Position numbers and translations under genes: made by a program
Notes under the pieces: generated by a model
Database searches by the model: none
What the model was told of the DNA's origin: nothing
The model's input: the letters and a program-made list of their open reading frames with translations, nothing else
NCBI GenBank assembly: GCA_013146195.2
Contig: CM028377.1
Location: forward strand, 9,896,239 to 9,960,238
Direction: 5' to 3'
Source of the DNA: Codonopsis lanceolata
Taxonomy: Eukaryota > Streptophyta > Magnoliopsida > Asterales > Campanulaceae
DNA length: 64,000 nucleotides
In this document: positions 1-10,270 of the stretch, piece by piece
How the letters are laid out: each line of letters begins with the position of its first letter
How positions within the stretch are numbered: position 1 is the stretch's first letter

Positions 1-348
1 CACCCTTCTCTTTTTAAACCATAAAAAGTCATTTTTGAAATAAACGTTCCTATATTATCCAAAGTAAAAAAAAACTTTGTAAATTTCTTCGAGAGGCCCT
101 AAACGTAACACCAAAAACCCTAAACGTAACACCATTTAATACATAAAATGACCTAAATACCCTTACGGACAATTATTAGGAAATGCTACAATTTACTCCC
201 CTTCATTTACTCCTTCAACCAACCACCACCCTCCCAATCTAATACTACTACCAACTGATTTGAAAACACTCTCAACATCCTCAATCTATTTCCCTCACAA
301 TCCTCTTCATCTTAAAAAAAAAAAAAAAAACTCTCCACCCAACTTATA
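1..348. other. AT-rich flank, no gene
   Basis: No coding region is seen. The 16-mer CCCTAAACGTAACACC occurs twice in direct orientation at 97-112 and 118-133. An A-run at about 314-330 lies just before the first ATG of the transposase-OTU gene. The outer end of the MULE may lie here, but I could not find a terminal inverted repeat that pairs with the far end near 6.7 kb. Confidence 0.6.
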
Positions 349-399
349 ATGGGTTATGATTGTAATCCTAATAAAGATGAAGATGCTAACAAGGATGAT

Positions 400-700
400 T
401 ATTTTCAGGTAAATGTTGATTTTTGAATGTTATTTCACTGAAATTTTGAAAAAAATTCGTAAATGGGTAAAACATCCGCTAGGGCACGGCAGATGTTTAT
501 CCAAAGTGCTGCGAGTGAACAACGGTGTTTTATTAAACATCCGCAGCAAAGTAGCAGATGTTTAGGGTTAGATTCGTTTTTTTAAAGCGTATGTTATGTA
601 ATAGGTTCGTTTTTTGTAGTGGTTATATTTAATTAGAACCGCTTGTCAGTAGCGGCTATATATAAGAATAACCGCTACTGTGTATCAATTGGTTTAATTT
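400..700. other. First intron with CACTA-like terminus and short inverted motifs
   Basis: Inside the presumed first intron, TTTTTTGTAGTG at 610-621 matches the inward end of a CACTA element (reverse complement CACTACAAAAAA). Flanking it are short motifs in both orientations, AACATCCGC/GCAGATGTTT at about 470-570 and AACCGCT/AGCGGTT at about 635-680. They resemble the subterminal repeats of CACTA elements. No partner terminus was identified, so this may be a fragment or coincidence. Confidence 0.35.
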
Positions 701-759
701 GCTGAAATTTTGTTTTTTTTATTAATTATTACTATGGTTTTATTGCTATTTGTTGATAG

Positions 760-1149
760 AATTACCAGTTTGAAAACGAGAATAATTTATTTCCGGATGT
801 ATCTCATTTTTTTTATGACGGATGAAAAATTCATTGATCGAGAAGCTGCAGAAAAATGGGTTAGAGATACCGGACATGCCGATGATATGTACTTCTACGT
901 GTCCAGAAGTAAAACTAAATTTGATAAAAGGATTTGAAAGATGTAAAGAAAAATGGTTCGAAGAAACTTTTGTGTAAATTTGAAATGTATTTGCAGGAAG
1001 TAAAAGATGATGGTTTGAGAGTTAAAGTTAGCGAGTTTAACAATGCTCACAATCATCCACTTTCAATGAGAGAAAAATGGCATACTTCTGCATCGAAATT
1101 GAGAAAGGCTGAGATTGAAAGGATTGATCAACTTTATAGTGCTAACTAG
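760..1149 (+). pseudogene. FAR1/WRKY-GCM1-like DNA-binding domain of the MULE
   Basis: Two overlapping reading frames together give the N-terminal zinc-binding domain of FAR1-type MULE transposases. The first contains REAAEKWVRDTG, the second a lone Cys (LLCKFEMYL) and NNAHNHPL, the closing His-x-His pair. A start near 758 in another frame reads QFENENNLFPDVSHFF, so at least one frameshift lies near 800-830 and another near 935. In the family this domain binds the terminal inverted repeats. Upstream, GTTGATAG at about 751-758 is a likely 3' splice site. Confidence 0.75.
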
Positions 1150-1980
1150 TTTTATACGCATGCGTTAAATGCATTGACATATATATATATTTTTCAATCA
1201 AATTATGCCCAGTTAAATTATAATCAAGTAAAATGAAGACAAAAAACAAAACTAAAAGAAGAGATTATTTTAATGAATAGAAAAATATCATTTGATTCAT
1301 TTGATTAAAAATCATTATGAAAATAAAGAAATATATGTGTCAGTTGATTAACAATAATAAAATAAATAAATTGGAATAACTGCAATTTATGAAAATTAAA
1401 TAAATAATTAAAATGAAAATACAAAAAAAATGTGTATCGCAGTGTATCGATTTTCAGTAGTGATACGTCAATTTCGATTCGCGATGCATCAATTTAGAAT
1501 CACAATGCATCGCTATGAATTGAAAATAGATCAGTTTGAACATGAGACATCGATTTAAAATCGCGATGCACTGCTATGGAATGAGAATGACAATTACACA
1601 ATTTTGAATCATGCATGTCAATGTATGAACTGATGCTTATCGCAAGCGTGTCCGATTCATTAAAGGTATACTCGTCCTTTCATATAAAAATGTTTTTTCT
1701 GATTAAAAAACCATTGTGGATAGTGGTTGAATATCTTTCAAAAGAGACCGACCCAATTTTCATCATATTATTTTCAAACCTTTAAAAGACAAAAAAATAT
1801 AAATGGGTCTGACGTGTTCATAACCCGACACATATTAATTGAATGACAAAACTTACTTTAAACAAATTTAATTGATGATGATCGATTGAAAATTGACTCA
1901 AATAATTCTATCTGTACTGATTTAAGCATGTTTATGGCTCATTTCAATATCAATAATCAATAGCAATTAAAAAGACAAAT
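1150..1980. other. AT-rich insertion splitting the transposase gene
   Basis: About 830 bp without coding sequence separate the DNA-binding domain from the catalytic core, where an intact family member would continue in frame. The stretch holds several degenerate copies of a short GATGCATCG motif (about 1435-1570). No terminal repeats or target-site duplication could be identified, so its origin is unknown; it may be an inserted element or an intron enlarged by insertion. Confidence 0.55.
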
Positions 1981-2403
1981 GTTGAAACATTTGGTTGGGC
2001 ATTACATCAGTTGCGTGATTTATTAGTTCATATTCGCCCATCGGATGTCATTGTCACGGATAGGGAGTTGGCTCTCATGAATGCAATACGAGATTACTTT
2101 CCAACGTCTCAGCATATGTTGTGTAAGAGACACATAGTGAAGGTTGTCGAGAAGTATGTAAGGAACCAGTTGGGAAGGAGAAATTATGTTGCAATATTTA
2201 TGAAGAGATGGATCGATATAGTTGAGTCCAAAACTGAGGAAGAATACACAAAAAATTATCGAGATATGGAGGAATCGTGGGCAAATATTCAGGCAGTTGT
2301 TCGATATGTTAATTCAACTTGGGTGGAGCCCTATAAGGATAGATTTGTTTGTTCTTGGACCAAACAATACATGCATTTCAGCAATCAAACGACGAACAGA
2401 TAA
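1981..2403 (+). pseudogene. MULE transposase catalytic core
   Basis: An open frame reads from TFGWALHQL through SDVIVTDRELALMNAI to LCKRHIVKVV, the signature block of the MULE transposase domain. The Asp of VTDRE is a candidate catalytic acidic residue and the CxxH-type LCKRHI follows at the usual spacing. The N-terminal part of the core is missing. The frame ends at 2403 with NQTTNR. The sequence then resumes at 2484 as VESAHS, so a short intron (2402-2483) is predicted. Its acceptor TTACAG is intact but its donor reads CAG|AT instead of CAG|GT. Confidence 0.85.
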
Positions 2404-2482
2404 AACTTATACGTTATGAATGCAATATATTTATTGTTTATGAACATTATGTAATTTTTTTGTAATTGTGCAATATGTTACA

Positions 2483-2972
2483 GAGTTGAGAGTGCACACT
2501 CCTAGATGAAAAGATGGTTATGCACGTCAATTGGGGGTTTCGATCATATATTCGATCAAATCCACGATGCTATCGAGTTGCAGTTCAATGAGATCTTGGC
2601 TTTATTTGAAAGATCTTTGAATGTAGCCCATCCTTTGGCATCCTCAAATTTTCTTCTCCGTCGATTGAGATTTAAGGTATCTTCTCATTCCCTTGAGTTG
2701 CTACAAGACGATTGGAATACAATATAATGTATAGACGAACCAGTTGAGGGTGATTATCAGAATTGTGGTTGTTTGTTGAGGAAAAGTTACGGTTTACCGT
2801 GTAGTTGTCAAATGTGGCACATGCAACAGACAAATGTCCCGATTGAACCCCATGATATCTATGTGTTTTGGAAGACGTTGTTTATGGTCGAAGTTCAAGA
2901 TATGAGTACATCAAGGGACTTTGCAGCTGATTTGATAAAAAAACCTTTTATCAGATATGGACGGGACTCCTG
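2483..2972 (+). pseudogene. MULE transposase C-terminal region with SWIM finger
   Basis: The segment reads VESAHS, then a TAG stop, then MKRWLCTSIGGFDHIF and IELQFNEILALFERS, all typical of the helical region after the DDE core. A second in-frame stop follows at about 2726. The SWIM-like zinc finger is visible as CGCLLRKSYGLPCSCQMWHM (about 2764-2823; Cys-x-Cys and Cys-x-Cys-x3-His). SWIM fingers are regular parts of plant MULE transposases and are thought to bind DNA or protein. Confidence 0.8.
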
Positions 2973-3029
2973 AATCACAACAATATTACTATGCTAAACA
3001 GTTTTTCGATGTTGTACACTCCCAACTAA

Positions 3030-3202
3030 CATTTCTGAACCAGAAATAGTGTGACACAAAGGGCGTCCAAAGAAAAACTCGACAAAGAGAGACCTATCAG
3101 GTTTAAAAATGTTAAATGTTTACGTCATATTACTTTTTACATTTCTTTATAGTAAATGATTTATACTTTAATGTTTATAATTATTTTCACCTAAATACGT
3201 TA
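3030..3202 (+). pseudogene. AT-hook-like linker and intron
   Basis: The sequence encodes KGRPKKNSTKRD (about 3058-3093), a GRP-centred AT-hook-like element that commonly sits between SWIM and OTU parts in these fusion proteins. It ends at a likely donor (ATCAG|GTTTAA, 3112). A short AT-rich intron leads to an acceptor ending ATTAG at about 3222. The next exon opens with a Gly-Arg run (about 3238-3281). Confidence 0.55.
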
Positions 3203-3222
3203 CGAATATGCTAACCGTCAAT

Positions 3223-3896
3223 TAGAAAGAGAATCAGGAGGCAGAGGTAACGGTAGAGGTAGAGGAAGAGGAAAAGGACGTACTTCATTATCATCGATGA
3301 GTAATTCCATTCCATACGCCTCTCACCTTCCACCATTGATGATCACTTTCATATCAAGTAGTATAAATGTCAAAGCAGATGGAAATTGTGGTTTCTGAGT
3401 TATTGCCTACTTTATTTATCACGACGAAGAAAAATGGGATCAGGTGCGTAATGACTTGATGCAGGAATTTACTGACTACTGAGACTTCTACTCAGCCATC
3501 AACTTCTTGGAAGGTGACCTTGAAGGATCGTTGGTATGTCTGAATTGGCATACCTCTCCGGCTCCAACTAAGCATTGGTTGAATCTTGGCATGCTCGGTT
3601 TCATCATTGCTAAACGGTATCAGAGGATTGCGACTTGTTTGTCTACTATATCGATTGTTTGCAATATATGGTTGTCATTCCAAACCCGGTCTGTTGATGA
3701 ACAACCGCCACAACCCCGAACAACAAGTATTGACCTTGGCTGGGTGAATTGTATCCACTTCATAGCACTTGGGATGAAGCCTTCAAGTCCCCTGCCTCGT
3801 CTGCCCATTATTCGAGGTGGGACAATTCTTGTCACCCAACGATACGACATTGGCTGCCAATTTGACATGATCGATTTACTAATTACTTTAGTGTAG
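3223..3896 (+). pseudogene. OTU-type cysteine protease domain of the MULE gene
   Basis: The domain begins with a Gly/Arg-rich tract, then VKADGNCGF followed by a TGA stop where the family has Arg, then VIAYF (about 3369-3415). DGNC carries the OTU catalytic Asp and Cys. After W-D-Q-V-R-N-D-L (about 3436-3460) a second stop occurs at 3481. The frame resumes with LNWHTSPAPTKHWLNLG, GFIIAKRYQRIA and LGWVNCIHFIAL, where His of HFIAL (about 3759) matches the catalytic His region. The residues of the triad remain although the frame is broken. OTU enzymes cleave ubiquitin linkages; the substrate here is unknown. Confidence 0.8.
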
Positions 3897-3934
3897 AGGG
3901 TTAAAAATTAAATTTTCACTTTATATGATGTAAA

Positions 3935-4563
3935 GCATTAATTAATTGTTATTTTTGTCTAATATATTTTAAGGGGTTAATTGATATTTTTGTCTAATAT
4001 AGTTTAGGGGGTTAATTATTATTTTTGCAATAGTTTAGGGGGTTAATTGTTATTTTTAAAATAGTTTAGGAGGTTAATTGTTATTTTTGTCTAATATATT
4101 TTAGGGGGTTAATTGTTATTTTTGCAATAGTTTAGGGGGTTAATTGTTATTTTTGCAATATTTTAGGGGGTTAATTGCTATTTTTGTCTAATATATTTTA
4201 GGGGGTTAATTGTTATTTTTGTAATAGTTTAAGGGGTTAATTGTTATTTTTGCAATAGTTTAGGGGGTTAATTGTTAATTTTGCAATAGTTTAGGGGGTT
4301 AATTGTTATTTTGTCTAATATATTTTAGGGGGTTAATTGTTATTTTTGTCTAATATATTTTAGGGGGTTAATTGTTATTTTTGCAATAGTTTAGGGTGTT
4401 AATTGTTATTTTTGTCTAATATATTTTAGGGGGTTAATCGTTATTTTTGCAATAGTTTAGGGGGTTAATTGTTTTTTTGCAATAGTTTAGGGAGTTAATT
4501 GTTATTTTTGTCTAATATATTTTATGAGGTTAATTGTTATTTTTGCAATAGTTTAGGGGGTTA
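3935..4563. repeat. Two-phase minisatellite, 31-bp and 35-bp units
   Basis: About 19 tandem units share the core GGGGGTTAATTGTTATTTTT. They end either with GCAATAGTTTA (31-bp form) or GTCTAATATATTTTA (35-bp form), and the two forms are interspersed in an irregular alternation. The array fills the gap between the convergent OTU and mobile-domain genes. Unit-to-unit divergence is low, so it expanded recently compared with the decayed genes beside it. Confidence 0.95.
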
Positions 4564-4754
4564 ACAGTAAATGCATCACAACGATATGACATAAACTTTT
4601 GTAACAATGACGTCCAAACAAATACATCACAACGATACGACATCAACCATAAAGTATATCATACAAACATAAAGTAGTATCACAATACATCCTTAAACTG
4701 TTGAAAAACTTCGTCAACAGTAGTCATATAAGTACCCTGGACCACAAATGCATC
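4564..4754. repeat. Direct repeat next to minisatellite
   Basis: Two copies of a roughly 28-bp sequence built around ACATCACAACGATACGACAT occur at about 4569-4596 and 4620-4647. The end of the OTU gene carries a shorter relative (CAACGATACGACATTGG, 3839-3855). This hints that the spacer grew from the gene's own 3' part. Confidence 0.5.
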
Positions 4755-6679
4755 TCACCTGGAACGATGGAGTGCCCTAAGCTGAGGAAGTACATCTACG
4801 ACTCGACCCTTAGCCGATCTACGCGCAAATGCGGCAAATCTCGATGGATGAGAAGCCCTTTCGGATGCCCTCTGTGACGGCTGCACACGATCATGGGAAA
4901 TCCACGATGGTTGATGATCCCCCATCACCTCAGTGTCATCATCATCATCATTAACCGGCGGCGTCACACGATAACGTGTCCGCTCCCGAAACCACTGCTC
5001 GTAACCATCTACGGTGGCGGACGGAATGTTGGCTCCCCTCGATTCGTCCCTCTTGGGGTTTATAGAATGATGCTCCCATTGTTGGAAATTGCGAAGCATC
5101 TCATCATGGACACAAATGTACTTCAGCGGCTTTGGACCTCTATAAACCTTCGTCGGCTGGAATACGTGGCCGGGAATCATTTGGATATATTCAAACTGTC
5201 TTAAGCAACGATCGGGCATGTATGGATCAGTGATATTACAACAATGAATTATGCCCGAGAACAAACTGATCAGTACCTCCTGTGATAGCCTACGTGTAAA
5301 AGGAGTCCAAATAACCTGGAAAAACAAATATTAATATAAATATCCAAATTTTTATTTGATACAATATTTATAAACGATAAATACTTATGGCATCCGATTG
5401 AGGACTCTACGATACTCCAATAGAGTCTCGGGATAATTTTTTCTTCCACCGAGAGACGAGGTCCATCTTTTAGCGTATGACTCTTGAAGGGTCCATGTTG
5501 AAGAACAACTTGATCTGAATTTAGGAAAGTATTCATAGATCCAAACCTACAATAAAATAAAATTGCATCAAATAAAATAGCGTCAAATAAAATAGCATCG
5601 AATAAAATAATTTAAATTTTACAATATCCAAACAATTCATTTTTATACTTGTAGTAGAGACAAGCACCCAGTCATCTGTCTACAACTAATCCTCGATGCT
5701 ATACCGAGCTGACGGTATAGAAATGATAAAGTCGTTGCACCCCAAGCGTGATTGGGCATATCACGGATATCCATCACATACGATAGAAAGTGAACATTTA
5801 ACCGGTTTGACGACTTGTCCATGAACAACGTCGTCCCCATCAACCACAACAAATAACCAATCGTCCTCGGTTGAGCTAAAACCATCTCACCACCCAAATA
5901 TTCTTACAATGTCAAAAATCTAATATCACTTCCCCTCACCTCACTGTCCACCTTGGTAGGAGGCATGCGTAGGAGAATGGCTAGAGATGACTTGATCTGG
6001 GCTAACTTGGTACTTATTAAAATGGGTTTCCCGACCACTGGGATCGGTAAAATGTAATGCACATTGTGCAACATAAGCATCATCTCCCTGAACGGTAAAT
6101 GGAAACTGTTGGTTTCCGACTGCCATCTTTCCACAAAGACTGATATCAATGGCATGTTCAAGTGCTGTAACATACACTCCCTCAAGTGTCCCAAGTTATT
6201 CCTAGTGATCCACTGAATAGTATTCATATCATTTATAGTCCAAGGCAATGTTGTTCGGCGGTCCACGGAGCTATGACAACTTAATACTGGCCTCTCATGT
6301 TGAACATAATAAAATAATCTCTCATCAATATTAAAACAATACTACGTAGTTAATTTAATAAATTTGAGTAAATACTATCATCGTCAATATAATAAATTAC
6401 CTCACCATTCCATATTGCAGATGCAATATGACCAAGAAATCCGGTAAGTAACTCTGTGTTATCCATCAACATCCAACCATACCCATCCACTTCATCGTCT
6501 GAATCATCATCGTCATCATCACCCCCATCACCACCATCACCACGACCTCCTACTCTGCCTCTACTATGTCCTCGGCCCGCTCTCTGTCGTCGACCAAAAC
6601 CCAAATCCTCCTCCTCATCGTCCTCTTCATCAACTAACCGTTGTCTATCTCGTAGTGCAGTAAATACATCAACATTCAT
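4755..6679 (-). pseudogene. Plant mobile domain protein, MAIN/MAIL1-like, TE-associated
   Basis: This is a minus-strand gene of about four exons. Exon 0 (6679-6401) is acidic and Arg/Gly-rich. Exon 1 (about 6342-5649) contains DERLFYYVQHERPVL, RRTTLPWTIND, VERWQSETNSFHLPF and AWGATTLSFLYRQLG. Exon 2 (5546-5389) has VWIYEYFP and RRVLNRMP. Exon 3 (5315-4755) has VIWTPFTRR and DPYMPDRCLRQFEYIQMIPG. All are hallmarks of the plant mobile domain. One in-frame TAA breaks exon 1 near 5915. The donor after exon 2 reads GCC|ATAAGT, a likely GT to AT change. MAIN and MAIL1 keep transposons silent and meristems stable, but many family members ride in TEs. Its tail-to-tail position beside the MULE gene suggests it belongs to the same element. 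Confidence 0.85.
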
Positions 6680-6724
6680 CGGACCATTCTCGTTTCTACG
6701 AGATGGAAAGGATAGTTGTTTCTA

Positions 6725-8390
6725 GAGATGATGAGCCTTTATGTATCCAATGAGTTTGATGGGGAAAGCCCCGGGGTGACTCGATGAACCAAATTTTTTA
6801 AGATGGGATGGGCAAGTTTCTAAAGAGATTAACTGGAGACAGCTTCAGAAAGACTCGATTTGGAGAGACTTTTTATGGGAGACAGAAATGAGTATGCTCA
6901 AGGAAAAAGGATGACTCTAATGGATAAAAGAAGAGTCATGATCCAGAGTTTATTGCCGAGTATCACAAGTTTCATGGACCCTAGTTAACATTTATCTTTT
7001 GATAATTTTATATGTCATTAGCAAGGAGTTCTGTCCTGGACCCAGATCACGTTACAACCGATTGAAACAAAGTTATAGGTAGCAACTAGGTTCGGGTATA
7101 ATGTTTAAGTATTTGGGATGGATTAGCTTCAGGGTTGAGGATTTGATTAGCCTCTTGCTCAAAGGCACTTTGGGCTGTGGGTTTGGTTATTTTCGGAAAG
7201 GCGATCATAAAGCGATCATTGGCTGACCTTTTAAGCTGTGGGTTTGGATGAGAATTTGGTTTCTGGACCTGGTTGTAGGTATGGTTGGGAGATCGGCTTT
7301 TGGCTTTGGTTACGGGTTATGGGGTTGTCCAAGAGTGATTGATATATTTATTTTTGTTGCGAGAGAAAGATTTTGAGGAAATTGCTCAAGAGAGGCTTTT
7401 TTTTTCTTTTTCTTTTTTCTTCTTCCTTTTTTTTTATGCATAGTCCTCTTTTTTTTTCAACCTTGCTATTTTCCTGTCTTTTCATGTTTTGGGAAACAAA
7501 AGAAAACACATAGAAAATACCTCTTATTTTTTTTAAAGAGTAAATTAAAGCATTTGACCGAACCCGAAGGCTGCCTACGTTCCTCATTTCGAGGCTTAGG
7601 TAATCGTAGTTCAACTCTGACAGAGAAATTTTCATTTTGCTAATCATTTTTTCAATTGATTATTATTATTATTATTTTACGAAAAGAAACAATTAATGGA
7701 AAAATGGGTGCACCAAACGGTAAAAATGAGCGACCCGACGGATAAAATGGACCCAACATCTGACAAAATTTTTCAAAATAGGGAATAAGCCACTTAGGAA
7801 ACAGGCTGGGTGCTGCCCAACATCAATTTGGGAGCCGCACCCAAAACAAAAAGGTCATAGTCACTTTTGTGCTTTTGGCACTTTAACCTTTAATCTTTCT
7901 CCTTTTGTCATTTAGGCCCCTCTAAATTTCTTTTTTGTCTTTTATCCCCATTTAACCTTTTCAAGTTTGTTTTTTTTTTGAAAAAACAAATAATATTTTT
8001 TTTTGCTTTTTTTTTGTTTTTACATTTTTAAACGAAATTATGAAGAAGGGACCTCGTCGTCTTTAAAATTTATTCTATGTGCTTCATCAGCTTGTACCGC
8101 GCGCTTGAGAGCTTGTATAAAATGTCAAAATGGAGTGCACTGCTTGAGCTCTGGGTGCCGACCCCATAGGGTCTGGGCGCCGCGCCAGGTTGGCTTTGTG
8201 GTGGCGCCTGGATCCTTTTTTAGCTTGATTTTTGACACTTTGGCCCCTGCATTTCACAACTTTAATTTACGCATCCTGCTTTTCCTTTTGCATTTTTAAA
8301 CCCTGTAACTTGACATTTGTTAAGTTTTAACAGGTCTTGATATCGCATGTTATGTTACATACCAGGAGGTACGAAATTGGGGTGTCTACA
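6725..8390 (-). mobile_element. LTR-retrotransposon remnant ending at a TGTAGACACC terminus
   Basis: There is no coding region. On the minus strand the segment starts at 8390 with TGTAGACACCCCAATTTCG, a terminus shared with the plus-strand LTR at 61,650. It continues with a U3-like stretch rich in GGCGCC-type words (about 8150-8200) and then GAACTACG...GGAACGTAGGCAGCC (about 7620-7560), a motif seen repeatedly in plant Ty3-type non-coding regions. Assignment to Ty3 is by resemblance only. The part from 6725 to about 7350 carries nothing I can identify. Confidence 0.5.
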
Positions 8391-8789
8391 CCCACATGTC
8401 ATTTGTTTTACAAAAACTGGTTTCTTTTCATCATTTCCCGACGGTGTGAACCCAGAGTCTCAGGAAATGATCAATGATTTCTAAAACTCATACTGCATTC
8501 GAACTACGTTTGGTCTATTCCTTTAAAAGGGATACGCAAACAACTTATCACGATAGGTTCGACCATCATAAATGTTTTTACATCATAAACTTTTTCTGTT
8601 CGTGGTTGTTTCGTAATGGGTGTAAGGCCGAGGTCTCTGGAAACTATCCACGATCCCTTTGATCATGTCCCAACGAGTGCGAACCCTGGATCTCAAAAGC
8701 TGATCAACAACTTCTAAATTTTCCCCAGCAGAGGAAGGAGGAAAACAGACTGTGAAACTTTAGAAAAAAAAATCTCTTGCCTACTGCCC
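8391..8789. other. Ty3-like non-coding sequence
   Basis: No gene is present. CGAACTACGTTTGG followed by GGGATACGC (about 8501-8537) repeats the motif seen again at 9402-9437 and, inverted, at 7560-7620. This suggests pieces of related retroelement leaders joined together. Confidence 0.4.
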
Positions 8790-9077
8790 ACTGTTTTTTC
8801 TATTCTGGGTGAAGCACAAAAAACAAAAAGAAAATAATTCCCCCGTTTTTCCTATTCTGGGCGAAGCACCATAAAAGAAACCCCAGTTTTTCCTATTCTA
8901 GGTGAAGCACCATAAGAAAATCCCACCGCTTTTCCTATTCTGGGTGAAGCACCATGAAAGAATCCCCCGCTTTTCCTATTCTGGGTGAAGCACCATGAGA
9001 GAACCTCACCGCTTTTCCTATTCTGGACAAAGCACAAGAGAAAATTTCTCCTGCTTTTCCTATTCTGGGTGAAGCTA
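8790..9077. repeat. 42-bp tandem repeat, about seven copies
   Basis: The core CTTTTCCTATTCTGGGTGAA is repeated about every 41-43 bp seven times, with variable A-rich spacers. Reading frames through it only reflect the period and are not taken as genes. It sits in retroelement non-coding DNA. Confidence 0.9.
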
Positions 9078-9118
9078 CAGAACACACACAACACATCACA
9101 TAACTTTATTTATATATT

Positions 9119-9375
9119 ATCTTTCAATTTACACTATCTTTCAATTTACAATGTCTTTCAATTTACACTGTATTCATATTTACACTACATTTAAATTTAC
9201 ATTGCCTTTCAATTTACACTACCTTTAAATTTACACTGCATTTAAAATTTACAATGTCTTTCAATTTACACTGTCTTTAAATTTATACTGCATTTAAAAT
9301 TTACACTGCATTTAAATTTACACTATCTTTAAATTTCCACGGTCTTTAAATTTTACACATGTATTTACATTCCAA
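9119..9375. repeat. 17-bp tandem repeat, about 14 copies
   Basis: Units of the form CTTTCAATTTACACTGT or ATTTAAATTTACACTGC repeat every 16-18 bp. The array follows the 42-bp repeat directly, within the same non-coding retroelement remnant. Confidence 0.9.
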
Positions 9376-9389
9376 ATTTACATCACAGT

Positions 9390-10270
9390 CTTTACAGCAG
9401 TCGAACTACGTTTGACTTAATTCCTCTCAAGGATACGTCGGTAACCCCTCGTGGCCCAGACATGCTTTTTCGTTTTTTTTCCAAATTGGGAGTTTATTTT
9501 TATCAACAACGTTCGTTTACTTGTAAACTTCATTGTTGATAGGCTCTGTAAATACCTCAATTTCATCCTAAAATATTATTACAAATTAAAATGGACTAAA
9601 ATTTACTTGTTATACATTTTAGGGACTAAAACGTCAAAAGAAACTCGGAGGGGGCCTAAACGTCAAAAAGTAGCAATAGAATGAGAAAAATAGAAAAGAA
9701 AGCAGAAATGGGTGCGGCGCCCAAAAGGTGTTGTATCGCGCCCACAAGGTGTTGTACGACGCCCAAACAAGTTTTATCGTGCCCAATCTGCTGTGTACGA
9801 CGATCAATTACTGTCTTTTTGCAGACCGAACTCTCCTAAATAGTTTCCAAATATGGTCGTTACTTAGCCCTCTCAACTTGTTGTACCCCTACCAATCTAA
9901 AACGCCTCCTATCTTTCTCAGAGAGGTCTCACTCGTACCGAAGAAGCCACCAGTCCCTATAAAAAGGAGCTCCTTTTTTCAGACAAACCACCTCCTACCA
10001 ATTCCCTGCTGAAGCTCTGTCGAAACACTGCTTTGTTTCATCTTCTCTTGCAAACAACAAACAACACAAATACACACACATGCACCACAAACAATACAAA
10101 CACAAACACACACATACACCACAAACAATACAAACACAAACACAGACACACAACAACCACCCAAAAACAAAAACAAAAACTTCCTTTCTTGGGAAGACAA
10201 GGGGAGCACATGGAGATCGCGTAAGAGGCTAAGCCTAGGCGTACCGAATATAGACTATCACGCTCCAAAG
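9390..10270 (+). mobile_element. Ty3-like LTR remnant with TATA box
   Basis: A plus-strand LTR-like segment. A U3-like region with repeated GGTGTTGTA words and GCGCCC motifs (about 9712-9790) is followed by a TATA box CTATAAAAAGG at 9957-9967 and an A/C-rich leader with (CA)-type repeats (about 10,065-10,160). The true LTR start is not visible, so this is a fragment or a diverged copy. No coding sequence is accepted here. Confidence 0.5.
9957..9967 (+). promoter_or_regulatory. TATA box of LTR remnant
   Basis: CTATAAAAAGG lies in the middle of the LTR-like segment, about 100 bp before a C/A-rich leader. It is a standard pol II core promoter arrangement for an LTR. Confidence 0.5.

Larger units (their letters stand above)
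349..3896 (+). pseudogene. MULE transposase fused to OTU protease domain (decayed)
   Basis: This is a broken multi-exon gene of a Mutator-like element. A short first exon begins at ATG 349 and ends at a plausible donor (CAG|GTAAAT, 408). The domain order is FAR1-like DNA-binding domain (about 760-1149), MULE DDE transposase core (1981-2403), C-terminal transposase region with SWIM-type zinc finger (2483-2972), an AT-hook-like GRPKK tail (about 3061-3111) and an OTU cysteine-protease domain (3203-3896). Frameshifts, nonsense codons, an insertion of about 830 bp and a mutated splice donor show it is dead. Family knowledge: the transposase cuts and joins element ends, and OTU domains remove ubiquitin or related modifiers. 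That the OTU part served the element is inference. Assignment to a MULE is firm; exact exon borders are not. Confidence 0.85.

Noticed and set aside
3620..3868. Minus-strand open frame in the OTU region
   Set aside because: The plus-strand frame matches the OTU family; the minus frame is its shadow.
3935..4563. Possible CRISPR-like array or telomere-type repeat
   Set aside because: No unique spacers; units of 31/35 bp are a minisatellite.
6456..6725. Ser/Pro-rich plus-strand open frame opposite the mobile-domain gene
   Set aside because: It is the mirror of the acidic, Asp-rich first exon on the minus strand.
8790..9077. Possible CRISPR-like array
   Set aside because: The spacers are themselves degenerate repeats and the genome is a plant; it is a simple tandem array.
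10033..10268. Thr/Asn-rich plus frame and Cys/Val-rich minus frame
   Set aside because: Caused by the CA-rich repeat in an LTR leader.
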